The translations under genes and the position numbers were made by a program. DNA of 32,071 nucleotides from Nocardia mexicana NBRC 108244 (GTDB taxonomy: Bacteria > Actinomycetota > Actinomycetes > Mycobacteriales > Mycobacteriaceae), in NCBI RefSeq assembly GCF_001613165.1, contig NZ_BDBV01000034.1:1-32071 (forward strand), given 5' to 3'. Shown piece after piece: positions 21,729-30,415 of the stretch (its first letter is position 1; each line of letters opens with the position of its first letter). The notes below the pieces were generated by a model, which had not been told where the DNA came from, made no database searches, and saw nothing but the letters and a program-made list of their open reading frames with translations.

Positions 21729-22777
21729 GCCTGGGGCGCCTGCTGCCCGCGGAACGCCGGGTCGCCGACGATGCGACCAAGCGCCGCCGCGAGATCCGCT
21801 ACGGCATCGTCGGCGCCGCGCTGGTGGCGATCATCGCGATCGCGGCCGGGGTGCTGTACGTGGTGCCGTTCGGCAAGAAGACCTACACAGCGGAGCTGTC
21901 GGAGGCGCAGTCGGTGAAGTCCGGCGACGATATCCGGGTCGCGGGCATTCCGGTCGGCAGCGTGAAATCGCTGGAGCTGAAGCCGGATCGGGTGGTCATG
22001 CGCTTCACCGTCAACTCGGACGTGTTCGTCGGCGACCAGTCCTCGCTGGACGTGCGCATGCTCACCGTGGTCGGCGGCAACTATGTGGCGCTGTTCCCGG
22101 CCGGGAGTAAAGCGCTGGGCGACAAGCCGATTCCGGTGGACCGGGTGCGGCTGCCCTACAGCCTGGTGCAGACCTTCCAGGACGCCACCGAACCGCTGCG
22201 GCAGATCGACGGAGATACCTTGCGGCGCAACCTCGCCGCGCTGGACACCTCCCTCGACAAGGCCCCGGACTCGCTGCGGACCACCCTGGACACCCTGAGC
22301 ACCTACGTCGACGCGCTCAACCGGCAGCGCACCCAGGTGTCGAACGCGGTCGCCGTGGCCGACGAGTACGTGACCATGTACGACGGCGCCAAGACCGACC
22401 TGGGCCGGTTGATGGACAACGTCAATCTGATGGAGACCCTGGTGATCGACAAGCGCGCCGAGCTGCGCGAGGGGGTGCGGCTGCTGAACGCCGTGGTCCA
22501 GCGCGTCGCGGCGCTGGCGCCGACCTGGGATTCGGCGCTGAAGCCCAAGCTGCAGCAACTCATCGATGCCGTCCCGCAGCTGCAGAACCTCGGTGACCAG
22601 CTCGAACCGGTGCTCGGGGCGGTGCAGAGCCTGCAACAGAAGCTCGGGCAGCTGTCGGGTGCCGACGGTGGCGTGACGGTCGACCGGTCCGGACAGACCA
22701 TCACCGCCCCGGCGGGTGTGGATCCGCTGCCGGGTGCGGGCAAGGTGTGTGTGCCGGTGCCGGGGAAGGACTGCTGA
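21725..22777 (+). CDS. mceC: MceC
   Basis: A 350-aa protein from ATG 21725; ATG 21716, three codons earlier, is the alternative. The chosen start forms the same ATGA overlap with the upstream stop as the other junctions in this operon. A membrane segment at about 26-49 and a MlaD domain (KSGDDIRVAGIPVGSVKSLEL) precede a long helical stretch with heptad-like Leu spacing (about 180-310). It ends in KVCVPVPGKDC, with two Cys, and has no large C-terminal extension. It is part of the hexameric Mce ring with MceA, B, D, E and F. Confidence 0.88.
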   Translation: MSLGRLLPAERRVADDATKRRREIRYGIVGAALVAIIAIAAGVLYVVPFGKKTYTAELSEAQSVKSGDDIRVAGIPVGSVKSLELKPDRVVMRFTVNSDVFVGDQSSLDVRMLTVVGGNYVALFPAGSKALGDKPIPVDRVRLPYSLVQTFQDATEPLRQIDGDTLRRNLAALDTSLDKAPDSLRTTLDTLSTYVDALNRQRTQVSNAVAVADEYVTMYDGAKTDLGRLMDNVNLMETLVIDKRAELREGVRLLNAVVQRVAALAPTWDSALKPKLQQLIDAVPQLQNLGDQLEPVLGAVQSLQQKLGQLSGADGGVTVDRSGQTITAPAGVDPLPGAGKVCVPVPGKDC

Positions 22778-23862
22778 TGCTGCACCGGATGCTCGGATCC
22801 CGCTGGTTCATGTCGATCGGCGGCGCCGTCGTGATCGTGGTCCTGACTGCCGTCGGCTACTTCGTCGTCTTCGATCCCGCGAAGAAGACCGAAAGCTATT
22901 GCGCCATCATGCCCGACAGCGTCGGGCTGTACGCGGGCAATCAGGTGACCATGCGCGGCATCCCGGTCGGGACGGTCACCTCCATTGCGCCGCAGGGAAA
23001 TTCGGTGAAGGTGGAGTTCGACGTCGAGGCCGACAAGCCGGTCTACGCCGACGCGGGGGCCACCACGCTCGCCGACAGCATCGTCGCGGCGCGGCAGCTG
23101 GCGGTGGTGTCGACCGGCAAGGACACCGCGCGGTGGGCCGCGGGGCAGTGCATCACGAAGACCGTCACGCCCAAGAGCATCTCCGAGACGCTGAACGCGC
23201 TGGCCCAGCTGTCCTCGGAAATCCAAGGGCCGGACCCGAATTCGCCGAATGCGCTGGCGGGTGGGCTGGATGCCCTGAATACCGCGACCACCGGCACCGG
23301 ACCGCAGATCAACGCCGTCGTGCAGAAGCTGAGCGCGGCGCTGGCCTCGCCCGACGCCGACATCGCGCACCTGGTCGGGATCTTCGACGCCTTCGCCTCG
23401 GTGTCGAAGAAGGTGGAGGAGCACTGGGGCGACCTGAAAACCATGCTGACCCGGCTGGGCCCGGTCCTGGACCAGGCCACCACCGATCTGATCGGTCCGG
23501 GCGCGCAGCTGTTCGACGGGCTGGCGCAGGTGGTTCCGATGCTCAACGACCTCACGACCATCTTCGGCGATCCGATCATGAAGGCGCTCGATGTGACCGT
23601 GCCGCTGGTGAAGTTCCTGCGCGCGCACGTCGGTTCGCTGGCGCAGGTCATCGGGATGACACCGGTGATCGCCAATGCGTTCCGGTCGGTCGCGGGGGAG
23701 GGTATCGGCTACGCCCCGCCGAAGGTCGCTGTGCCACAGCAGAATGCGGACCAGGTGTGCGCGGCGGTGAATGCCGTGGCGCCCGGGAAGTGCGCGGCCG
23801 ACGGTGGGATGGCGAAGATGGACGCCGCGACGCTGGTGTTCGGATTGGCAGGTGCGCGATGA
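22777..23862 (+). CDS. mceD: MceD
   Basis: A 361-aa Mce protein. It starts at ATG 22777, sharing one base with the mceC stop (TGATG). A hydrophobic anchor at about 13-33 and a MlaD domain (PDSVGLYAGNQVTMRGIPVG) are followed by helices and Cys residues. YCAIMPDS and GQCITKTV lie in the N-terminal half; QVCAAV and GKCAAD lie near the C-terminus. Unlike the others it ends LVFGLAGAR with a four-base overlap into mceE. Confidence 0.9.
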   Translation: MLHRMLGSRWFMSIGGAVVIVVLTAVGYFVVFDPAKKTESYCAIMPDSVGLYAGNQVTMRGIPVGTVTSIAPQGNSVKVEFDVEADKPVYADAGATTLADSIVAARQLAVVSTGKDTARWAAGQCITKTVTPKSISETLNALAQLSSEIQGPDPNSPNALAGGLDALNTATTGTGPQINAVVQKLSAALASPDADIAHLVGIFDAFASVSKKVEEHWGDLKTMLTRLGPVLDQATTDLIGPGAQLFDGLAQVVPMLNDLTTIFGDPIMKALDVTVPLVKFLRAHVGSLAQVIGMTPVIANAFRSVAGEGIGYAPPKVAVPQQNADQVCAAVNAVAPGKCAADGGMAKMDAATLVFGLAGAR

Positions 23863-24926
23863 GGATTCGAATGAAGCGACTCGCGACCTGCCTCGCCCTT
23901 GCGATGGCGGCCGTAGTTCCCGTGGCGGGCTGTTCGTTCGACCCGTCGTCCGTCCCGGTCCCCGGCACCACGGTCTCCGGCCCCACCTATCGCGTCAAGA
24001 TCGAGTTCGCGAATGTGCTGAACCTGCCCGCCAAGGCGAAGATCATGGCCAACGGGGCGATGGTCGGCACGGTTTCCGGTGTGTCCGTGGTGAATCCGGC
24101 GCAGTCGGACGGGCGTGGCGGACTCGTCGTGGTGGATGCCGATATCTCGAAGTCGGTGCAGTTGCCCGCGACCACGATCGCCGAACTGCGGCAGAACACG
24201 GTGCTGGGCGACATCCACGTCGCGCTCACCACCCCGCCCGACGGTTTCGACAGGCTGCTGTCCGACGGCGCCACCATCCCGCTCGCGCAGACGAAGCCGC
24301 CGATCCAGCTGGAGGACACGATGGCGGCCGTCGCCACGTTCACCCAGGGCGGTGCGGTGTCGCAGCTGCAGGACATCATCACCAAGTTCAACGATGTGCT
24401 GCCGAAGGATCCCGCCCGCACCGCGCAGATCTCCAAGACCATGGCCGCCGATGCCGTCGACCTGGCCGCCAATCTCGATCAGGTTGACCTGCTGCTCAAC
24501 GGGATCGGCACCAATGCCCAAGTGCTGCACGAGATTCAGCCCGAACTGGACAACATCCTCAGCGGGAAGTCGGTCGAGGAGATGAACGGCATCGTCGCGT
24601 CCATCGTCGGCGTGACGAAGATCTTCGGCGTGCTCGGGCCGGTCGGCACGTCGCTGACCTGGCTCGGGCCGGTGCTCTCCGGCGCCGACGGTGCCGCGCA
24701 GGCCTTCCTGCCGCTGCTGGCGTCGTCCCGGCCGCTGGACCTGAGCCAGCCGTCGAACCTGCAGACGCTGGTGTCGCTGCTGCGCGACAAGGTCATCCCG
24801 TTCGTGGAGCACGGCGCCAAGGTGAACATCACCGGGGTGAAAACCGATGCCGCCGCGCAGGTCTCGACCCAGGATCAGACGGACCGGATCGTCGGGACAC
24901 TGCGCATGATCGGAGCGGTGCGATGA
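23859..24926 (+). CDS. mceE: MceE lipoprotein
   Basis: A 355-aa protein with a lipoprotein signal: basic MRIRMKRLATC, a hydrophobic core and the lipobox VAGC at about residue 25, so it is processed and lipid-anchored. This is the LprK/MceE subunit that is distinctive within the Mce hexamer. The MlaD domain follows (YRVKIEFANVLNLPAKAKIM, then GAMVGTVSGVSV), with a helical C-terminal half. The ATG overlaps the mceD stop and its TGA overlaps the mceF start. Confidence 0.92.
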   Translation: MRIRMKRLATCLALAMAAVVPVAGCSFDPSSVPVPGTTVSGPTYRVKIEFANVLNLPAKAKIMANGAMVGTVSGVSVVNPAQSDGRGGLVVVDADISKSVQLPATTIAELRQNTVLGDIHVALTTPPDGFDRLLSDGATIPLAQTKPPIQLEDTMAAVATFTQGGAVSQLQDIITKFNDVLPKDPARTAQISKTMAADAVDLAANLDQVDLLLNGIGTNAQVLHEIQPELDNILSGKSVEEMNGIVASIVGVTKIFGVLGPVGTSLTWLGPVLSGADGAAQAFLPLLASSRPLDLSQPSNLQTLVSLLRDKVIPFVEHGAKVNITGVKTDAAAQVSTQDQTDRIVGTLRMIGAVR

Positions 24927-25879
24927 AGATCGGTGCACTGGCCTCGCTCGGCGGCATCGCCGCCATCACCCTGCTCGGCGCGAGCTACCTGACCTTCGGT
25001 GTGGTGCGGGTCGATCCGTTCGCCGACTACACCCGCGCCACCATGGTGCTGGCCAATTCCGGTGGGCTGGGCGTCGATTCGCCGGTGCTGCTGTCGGGCA
25101 TCGAGGTCGGCCGGGTCACCGCGGTGAACAAGACCGCCGGTGGCGTCGAGGTCGGCCTCCGCGTCGACGCCGACCGCAACCTCCCCACCGACAGCGTGGT
25201 CACCATCGAACATCTGTCCGCGCTCGGCGAGCCCTACGTGGAATTCCGGCCGAAGACCGGCGCGGGACCGTACCTGCGCGACGGGCAGCGGCTGGAGAGC
25301 ACGAATGTCCGTACGCCGCTGTCGATTCCGGAGGTCGCGCGGCTGGTCACCAAGACCATGAACCAGCTCGATCCGAACGTGGTCGGCTCCCTGATGAGCA
25401 CGGCGGGCCAGATGCTCGACGGCACCGACGCCGCGATCCCCAACCTGGCGCGCTCGGGCGACCTGCTGGCCGCGGCCGTCATGAGCCGCAGCCCCCGAAT
25501 CGCCGACCTGCTCAACAGCTTCCAGGCCGCGGCCGCCGATATCGACTGGGCGGGACCGGCAACCAGCGCGGCCGCACCCGAATTCGTGCGGTTCACCAAC
25601 ACGCTGAACGAACTGGTGGCCGCCATCGGCCGCCTCGTCGACAAGCAGCCGCCGGAGGCATTGACCGAGGGCAGCGGCCTGGTGCCGTTCCTGGACAAGC
25701 TGACCGACGCGCTGCGGGAGATCGGCCCGGAGCTGAAATCCCTGACCCCGGCGCTGCAGCCGCTGGCCGATGCGGCGACCTCCGCAGCGCCGCGCATAGA
25801 CATTTCCAGTTTGATCACGCAGGCCCTCGACGACGTCGGCAGCGACGGCGCCGTGCGGGTGCGGGTCAACGTCAAGTAG
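24923..25879 (+). CDS. mceF: MceF
   Basis: A 318-aa protein, the last of the six Mce subunits. It has an N-terminal anchor at about 5-26, a MlaD domain (ANSGGLGVDSPVLLSGIEVG) and a helical tail that is shorter than in other MceF proteins, many of which exceed 400 residues with Pro-rich ends. No Pro-rich tail is present here. The ATGA overlap with mceE and an 18-base gap to mas keep it within the operon. Confidence 0.9.
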   Translation: MKIGALASLGGIAAITLLGASYLTFGVVRVDPFADYTRATMVLANSGGLGVDSPVLLSGIEVGRVTAVNKTAGGVEVGLRVDADRNLPTDSVVTIEHLSALGEPYVEFRPKTGAGPYLRDGQRLESTNVRTPLSIPEVARLVTKTMNQLDPNVVGSLMSTAGQMLDGTDAAIPNLARSGDLLAAAVMSRSPRIADLLNSFQAAAADIDWAGPATSAAAPEFVRFTNTLNELVAAIGRLVDKQPPEALTEGSGLVPFLDKLTDALREIGPELKSLTPALQPLADAATSAAPRIDISSLITQALDDVGSDGAVRVRVNVK

Positions 25880-25897
25880 AAGGATGAAGGAGGATCC

Positions 25898-26494
25898 ATG
25901 TCGAACGACAGTGGTACCGAACCGAAGCGGGCAGTCGACGCGGAGGAGACCACCGGGTCCTCCGCTGCCCCGCGCACCGTATCGATCCGGCTGTCGACGG
26001 TGGCCGTGGCCGTCGCGGGGGTGGCGCTGATCGCGCTCACCGCCGTATTCGGCACGCTGTGGCTGTCGGCGCGCGGCTCGCTGGACGACCGTGACGCCCA
26101 GGCCGCCGACCAGCGGCACGCCGAGCAGGTCGCCACCGACTACGCCGTCGGCGCGTCGAATATCAACTTCCAGGATGTCGACGCCTGGGTGGCCAAGCTG
26201 AAGGCCAACACCAGCCCGCAGCTGGCCAACAAGTTCGACGCCACCGCGCCGAAGCTGCAGGAGATCCTGGTCCCGCTGAAGTGGACGTCCAGCGCCACGC
26301 CGATCACCGCCAAGGTGATGAACCACGACAACGGCCTGTACAAGGTCAACGTGTTCCTCAACGTCACCTCGACCAGCGCCCAGACCCCCGAGGGCGCCCA
26401 GAGCACCGTCACCTACACCGTCGACATCGACCCGAACAACGGCTGGAAGGTCACCGACGTCGGCGGCATGGGCGGAGCCCTGCCCAAGCAGTAA
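25898..26494 (+). CDS. mas: Mce-associated membrane protein (Mas)
   Basis: A 198-aa protein with a charged N-terminal tail (about 1-30), a single membrane segment (about 30-56) and an extracytoplasmic domain (about 65-198) of the Mce-associated family with an NTF2-like look (DVDAWVAKLKANTSPQLANK, VNVFLNVTST and DIDPNNGWKVTDVGGM). Such proteins stabilise Mce complexes in mycobacteria. It has the strongest ribosome binding site in the operon, AAGGAGG (25887-25893). Often two mas genes follow mceF; only one is present here. Confidence 0.9.
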   Translation: MSNDSGTEPKRAVDAEETTGSSAAPRTVSIRLSTVAVAVAGVALIALTAVFGTLWLSARGSLDDRDAQAADQRHAEQVATDYAVGASNINFQDVDAWVAKLKANTSPQLANKFDATAPKLQEILVPLKWTSSATPITAKVMNHDNGLYKVNVFLNVTSTSAQTPEGAQSTVTYTVDIDPNNGWKVTDVGGMGGALPKQ

Positions 26495-26586
26495 CACCAC
26501 TCCGCGCAACAGGACTCTCCGGCCAACGCCTCCATGGGGACGACGGTGGCGGTGAGCCGTTGCGGTATGCCGGGGTGCGTAGCCGG

Positions 26587-26592
26587 TAGGCT
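26587..26592 (+). promoter_or_regulatory. -10 element of the DUF6412-like gene
   Basis: TAGGCT predicts transcription start at 26599, one base before the ATG at 26600. This indicates a new transcription unit after the mce operon. Confidence 0.4.
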
Positions 26593-26599
26593 GGACGGC

Positions 26600-26896
26600 A
26601 TGATTACCCGGATTCGAGTGGCGGCGCTGTTGGTGTGCGCGCTGGTCGTGTCCGCGGTGGCGGCGGTGGCCATGCCGGTCGGCGAGCCGAATTCGCTGGT
26701 AGCGGTGGGTGCAGCCGCCGTGGTGGCGTTGGCCGTGGTGGCGGCGCATACGGCGCGGGTCGCGCTGGTGCCCGTGGCGGTGCATGCGGGGCCGCCGGTT
26801 TCCGCGCAGCGCAGGCGGCGGGGGTCATTTCTGCGTCAGAGCAATCCGGATGCGGCGGGCCGGGCACGGCCGAGGGCACCGGGGTACGGGGTCTGA
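26600..26896 (+). CDS. DUF6412-like small membrane protein
   Basis: A 98-aa protein starting MITRIRVAALLVCALVV with two hydrophobic segments (about 7-27 and 35-60) and a conserved-looking tail, LRQSNPDAAGRARPRAPG. From memory, this tail marks the DUF6412 family, whose members sit next to a YidC-type gene in several actinobacteria, as here. It lacks a ribosome binding site but has TAGGCT at 26587-26592, so initiation is probably leaderless. It begins 105 bases after mas; function unknown, possibly an accessory to the insertase. Confidence 0.65.
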   Translation: MITRIRVAALLVCALVVSAVAAVAMPVGEPNSLVAVGAAAVVALAVVAAHTARVALVPVAVHAGPPVSAQRRRRGSFLRQSNPDAAGRARPRAPGYGV

Positions 26897-26982
26897 CCGC
26901 GTTGTAGCGCGCGGTCGGCAATTTCGCTGACCCCCTTCCCTTTTCGCCCGTTCGCGGGTGCCTCACAGTGAGGTGCTTCCCC

Positions 26983-27834
26983 ATGCTCGATTTCGTGTAC
27001 TACCCCGTGTCCGCCGTGCTCTGGTTGTGGCACACCGGATTCGCCGCCGTTCTGGGCGCCGCCAGCGGCGCGGCCTGGGTGCTGGCCATCGTCTTGCTCG
27101 TGGTCACGCTGCGGGCGGCGCTGTACCGGCCGTTCCTGGCGCAGGTGCGGTTCTCCCGGACCATGGCCGCTCTGCAGCCCAAGATGCGGGAGCTGCAGAC
27201 CAAGTTCGCCGACGACCGCGACAAACTGCTGGCCGAGACGCGAAAACTCCAGCAGGAGCACAACTTCAGCCTGGCGCGGGGTTGTCTGCCGGTGGTCGCG
27301 CAGCTGCTGCTGTTTCTGGGCCTGTTCCATGTGCTGCGGTCGTTCGACCGCACGGGCGCGAGCTCGAATCTGCCGTTCTTCGGCAGTTCCACGCCGATGA
27401 CCGCCGCCGAGAACGCCGCCACCGGAAACTACGTGTTCTCGCCGGATCAGGTGCAGTCGTTCCTGCAGGCGAAGCTGTTCGCGGCGCCCCTGTCGAGCAC
27501 GCTGGCCACCTCGGGCGAATCGCTGACGGCCGTTGCGCTGGTGGCGATTCCGCTGGTACTGGTCGCCGCCGTCGCCACTCATTTCACGGCCCGCGCGTCG
27601 ATCGCCCGGCAGACGGAGACCACCCCGCAGACGCGATTGATCAACTGGATGACGCTGTGGGTGTTCCCGCTCGGCACCGTGGTCGCCGGCCTGGTGCTGC
27701 CGCTGGGCATTCTGGTGTACTTCGCGACCAGCAATACCTGGACCTACGTGCAGCAGCACGTGGTGCACCGGCGGCTGGATGCGGTGCCGGTCGGGCCCGC
27801 GCCGTCGATACCCGCACCGCGAAAACAGAAGTAG
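26983..27834 (+). CDS. YidC/Oxa1-family membrane insertase paralogue
   Basis: A 283-aa protein with the YidC2/Oxa1 topology of five hydrophobic segments. The hydrophilic-groove Arg is present in VTLRAALYRPF (Arg44), followed by the coiled region QPKMRELQTKFADDRDKLLAE, then RGCLPVVAQLLLFLGLFHVL. Later segments include WVFPLGTVVAGLVLPLGILV and an end motif SNTWTYVQQHVV. The ATG 26983 with GAGG seven bases upstream is preferred to the in-frame GTG at 26968. The housekeeping yidC lies near oriC with rnpA in actinobacteria, so this is a second copy. Confidence 0.85.
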   Translation: MLDFVYYPVSAVLWLWHTGFAAVLGAASGAAWVLAIVLLVVTLRAALYRPFLAQVRFSRTMAALQPKMRELQTKFADDRDKLLAETRKLQQEHNFSLARGCLPVVAQLLLFLGLFHVLRSFDRTGASSNLPFFGSSTPMTAAENAATGNYVFSPDQVQSFLQAKLFAAPLSSTLATSGESLTAVALVAIPLVLVAAVATHFTARASIARQTETTPQTRLINWMTLWVFPLGTVVAGLVLPLGILVYFATSNTWTYVQQHVVHRRLDAVPVGPAPSIPAPRKQK

Positions 27835-27977
27835 GCGAGCCGGTTTCACCCGCTGTCCGCGCTGTCGACATACGCATCCGGCACGGGCGGACCGATAGTC
27901 GTTGCGTATAGCGGCGTGCAGTCGCCGCTTCGGTACCCAGACGTGGCGGGGACACGGCGCCCGACGGCGGGACCGAC

Positions 27978-28008
27978 CCGGGCGTGCACAAGTGGCGTGC
28001 ACGCCCGG
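27978..28008. terminator. Strong 12-bp hairpin between convergent genes
   Basis: CCGGGCGTGCAC (27978-27989) and GTGCACGCCCGG (27997-28008) form a perfect 12-bp stem with a 7-base loop, 21 bases beyond the stop of the minus-strand gene at 28029 and 144 beyond the YidC stop. No T tract is present on either strand. A second, weaker repeat, ATACGCA (27870-27876) and TGCGTAT (27903-27909), lies nearer the YidC stop. Confidence 0.6.
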
Positions 28009-28028
28009 ACCTGGTCCGGCACCGAGGC

Positions 28029-28550
28029 TCACCGATCCATGGTGGCCCGGCTGTGCGCCTGCCGGAACGGATCGTCACGACGCGGGCCCCGGGCGGGCGC
28101 CGCGCCCGGGAACTCGGGGTGGGAGATCACCACCGTCGCGACGGTGAGGATCTGGTCCACATCCACGCCGCCGGCCGCCAGCCGGGCGATGATGCCCAGC
28201 CGCCGCTCCTGGCCGTCCGGGCGAATCAGGATCTCCCGGCGACCGCGCTGCGCGACGAACCGCCTGCGCCGCGCGTCGTAGCGCAGCGGCACCCCGTCGC
28301 GCACGACCCGGTAGGCGTCCACGTCGAGGTCACGGTGCCGCTCGGGGTCGATCATCAGACCGTCCACGAGCCGCTCGGCCTGCTTCACCAGCAGGCGCTG
28401 CACCGCCGGCTCGGCGAACCGGAGCCGCATGTCCACCCGGCGCCAGTGCTCCGCGACGGCGCCTCGCAGCAGCTCCCGATGCCGGACGATCTCGGCTTCG
28501 AGCCGGTCGCCGGTGGTGTCGTCGGACGTCGAGGAGCAGAACTCGGCCAT
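28029..28550 (-). CDS. Hypothetical protein, 173 aa
   Basis: I do not recognise this family. The N-terminal third is helical and charged (EAEIVRHRELLRGAVAEHWR). The centre, VKQAERLVDGLMIDPERHRD, leads to a region rich in beta propensity (DAYRVVRDGVPLRYDARRRR) and a helical end with ILTVATVVISHPEFPG. There is no signal peptide, membrane segment or Cys motif. The ATG at 28550 has AAAGG on the minus strand nine bases upstream. It appears to be a monocistronic gene between a strong terminator hairpin and an AGGTTGC dyad. Confidence 0.7.
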   Translation of the reverse strand: MAEFCSSTSDDTTGDRLEAEIVRHRELLRGAVAEHWRRVDMRLRFAEPAVQRLLVKQAERLVDGLMIDPERHRDLDVDAYRVVRDGVPLRYDARRRRFVAQRGRREILIRPDGQERRLGIIARLAAGGVDVDQILTVATVVISHPEFPGAAPARGPRRDDPFRQAHSRATMDR

Positions 28551-28567
28551 GAGTACACGCCTTTCCT

Positions 28568-28596
28568 AGGTTGCGGATTACCTTGCGTTGCAACCT
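28568..28596. promoter_or_regulatory. AGGTTGC dyad upstream of the hypothetical gene
   Basis: AGGTTGC (28568-28574) and GCAACCT (28590-28596) are a perfect 7-bp inverted repeat with a 15-base spacer, next to the gene's ribosome binding site. It could be an operator; its spacing and centre resemble repressor sites. Confidence 0.35.
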
Positions 28597-28713
28597 GATC
28601 GGCGTCCGACGAGAACAGTATGCACCAGGGGTACGACAAGTTTGCTCGGCCGCCGCTCACGCGCGAGGACGGCCTCGCTGCAGCATGCTCCCTGCTGCTG
28701 CGAACCTCCCCGT

Positions 28714-28746
28714 CGTCATTTCCGGCGTGCTCTCGGCCGGAATCCA
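28714..28746. repeat. Palindromic element, third locus
   Basis: CGTCATTTCCGGC leads into a 9-base loop and GCCGGAATCCA. The stem TTCCGGC (28720-28726) pairs with GCCGGAA (28736-28742). It matches the elements near 13,744-13,818 and 15,322-15,344 in stem, loop length and flanks. The surrounding 28,597-28,768 gap holds no convincing gene. Confidence 0.6.
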
Positions 28747-28768
28747 TCGGCGATGTGTAGGTCCGGCC

Positions 28769-30391
28769 TCAGGAGGCGGCGGCCGGAGGTGCCGAAGTCG
28801 CTGTCCCCGACTTCAGCTGATCGGCCAGGCGCACCGCCAGGGCCAGGATCATGAGGGTGGGGTTGACGTGGCCGTTGGTGGGGAAGACCGAGCTGCCTGC
28901 CACGTAGAGGTTTTCGACCTCGTGGACGCGGCACTCGGGCGTGACCACGCCGTCGCGGGCATCCGTGGCCATGCGTGTGGTGCCGGTGGGGTGGGCCCAG
29001 TCGGTGAGCTGCAGGGGTGCCGCAGCGCCGGTCCGAGCCCAGTCGTGCAGGACCGGCGCGGCGTACCCGAGGCGGGCGAATTCGGTCTCCGCCAGCTCGG
29101 CCGCCCGGCGTACCGTCCGGTCCTCGAGTTCGCCCGTCTTCCAGTCGATCCGGGCGATCGGCAGCCCGAGCCGGTCGGTGCGCTCCGCGAGGGTGATGCG
29201 GCTGGCCGGATCGGGCTGCTGCTCGACCATGCAGCGCAACTCCACGCGGTCCAGGCGGTGAGGCAGGCCCGTGCGGTGGATCAACCGTCGGCGCGCACCC
29301 GAGAGCAGCAGCCCCGTGCTGCCCAGCATCAGGCGCATATCGTGGCGACTGCCGTGTCCGCGCAGCAGTCGCTTCACCGCATCCCAGGGGTCGTCGTCGG
29401 CGGGCACCTCCTGAATCCACAAGGCGCAGTTGAGCAGTCCTTCCTCGCGCTGGATCCGCTCGGACAGCGCCAGCCCGTGCAGGAAGGTGTGCGTGCCGTG
29501 CGGCGACCGGACCACGTACTTACCGAAGCGGTCCCGCGCGGCGGCCGAGGCGGCGGCGTCGAACGTCCCGACCGCGCCGCATCGGTGGTCCATCAGATAG
29601 CGCCCGACCAGATCGTTCCGGTTCCCGACACCGTGCGGCAGCACCCGGCGCGATGCCAGCAGTAGCCGCGCGTTCTCGATACCCCCGGCGGCCAGTACCA
29701 CCCGGTCCGCCCTGACGGTCCGCCGTCGCAGGTCGGCGCCGGTGACCTCCAAGGATTCGACCCGGCTGCCCCGCGGGTCCGTGGTGATGTGGGTGACCGT
29801 CGCCTGCACCGCCACCCGCACATTCGGCGCGGGCGTGCCCGCGACGTGCGCGCCGAATCGCTTGGCGTCGAACGGATCCCCGGGATCCTTGCTGATCTGC
29901 CAGAAGTACGGTCGCAGCAGGCCGGGATCCACCGGATCGTCCGGCCTCGGGCGTCCGGCGAGCCCCCAGAACGCGTCGTCGTTGAACCCGGAACCGTAAC
30001 CGATTCCGAGGTGGCGGGCCGCACGGCCGAGATAGGGGAGTATCTCGGCCGCGCCGATCGGCCATCCGGAGCCGGGAATCCAAGGGCGGCACGAGAAGTC
30101 GATCTCGTCGAAGTAGCCGCAGCGCCCGCTCCAGGTATCGGAGCTACCACCCAGTACCCGGTTGCGGGCGTCCCGATGCGGAACGGCACGCGCCGCGCCC
30201 ACACTCTCGATGTCGTTGAGGCGATCGATCTCCGGATCGCGGGTGGCTCCACCGCTCTCCAGAACCAGTACCCGCCAGGGGCTTCCGGCCAGCTCCGTGG
30301 CGATGGTCAACCCGGCCGGGCCGGAGCCCACGATGCAGATGTCGGCATCGAGTTCGGAATCTGCCATCTCGCGCAGATCGTCGATGCGCAT
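28769..30391 (-). CDS. GMC-type FAD-dependent oxidoreductase
   Basis: A 540-aa flavoprotein. The FAD-binding GSGPAG is at 22-27 within the strand DADICIVGSGPAG, with LESGG after it. The FAD-proximal AGGIENARLLL motif and the C-terminal signature HPTGTTRMATDARDGVV are present. Active-site NGHVNPT (His near residue 508) closes the fold. GMC enzymes oxidise alcohols, sugars or sterols; this C-terminal type (HPTGTTRM) is common in bacterial sugar and sterol oxidases, and the substrate is unknown. ATG 30391 is preferred because GGAGAGGA precedes it; the open frame runs much further upstream as shadow. Confidence 0.88.
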   Translation of the reverse strand: MRIDDLREMADSELDADICIVGSGPAGLTIATELAGSPWRVLVLESGGATRDPEIDRLNDIESVGAARAVPHRDARNRVLGGSSDTWSGRCGYFDEIDFSCRPWIPGSGWPIGAAEILPYLGRAARHLGIGYGSGFNDDAFWGLAGRPRPDDPVDPGLLRPYFWQISKDPGDPFDAKRFGAHVAGTPAPNVRVAVQATVTHITTDPRGSRVESLEVTGADLRRRTVRADRVVLAAGGIENARLLLASRRVLPHGVGNRNDLVGRYLMDHRCGAVGTFDAAASAAARDRFGKYVVRSPHGTHTFLHGLALSERIQREEGLLNCALWIQEVPADDDPWDAVKRLLRGHGSRHDMRLMLGSTGLLLSGARRRLIHRTGLPHRLDRVELRCMVEQQPDPASRITLAERTDRLGLPIARIDWKTGELEDRTVRRAAELAETEFARLGYAAPVLHDWARTGAAAPLQLTDWAHPTGTTRMATDARDGVVTPECRVHEVENLYVAGSSVFPTNGHVNPTLMILALAVRLADQLKSGTATSAPPAAAS

Positions 30392-30415
30392 GCCAGCGTC
30401 CTCTCCGCCCTGCAT

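Noticed and set aside
24875..26785. A 636-codon minus-strand frame over mceF and mas
   Set aside because: Antisense to mce genes with clear family motifs; His/Arg-rich shadow composition.
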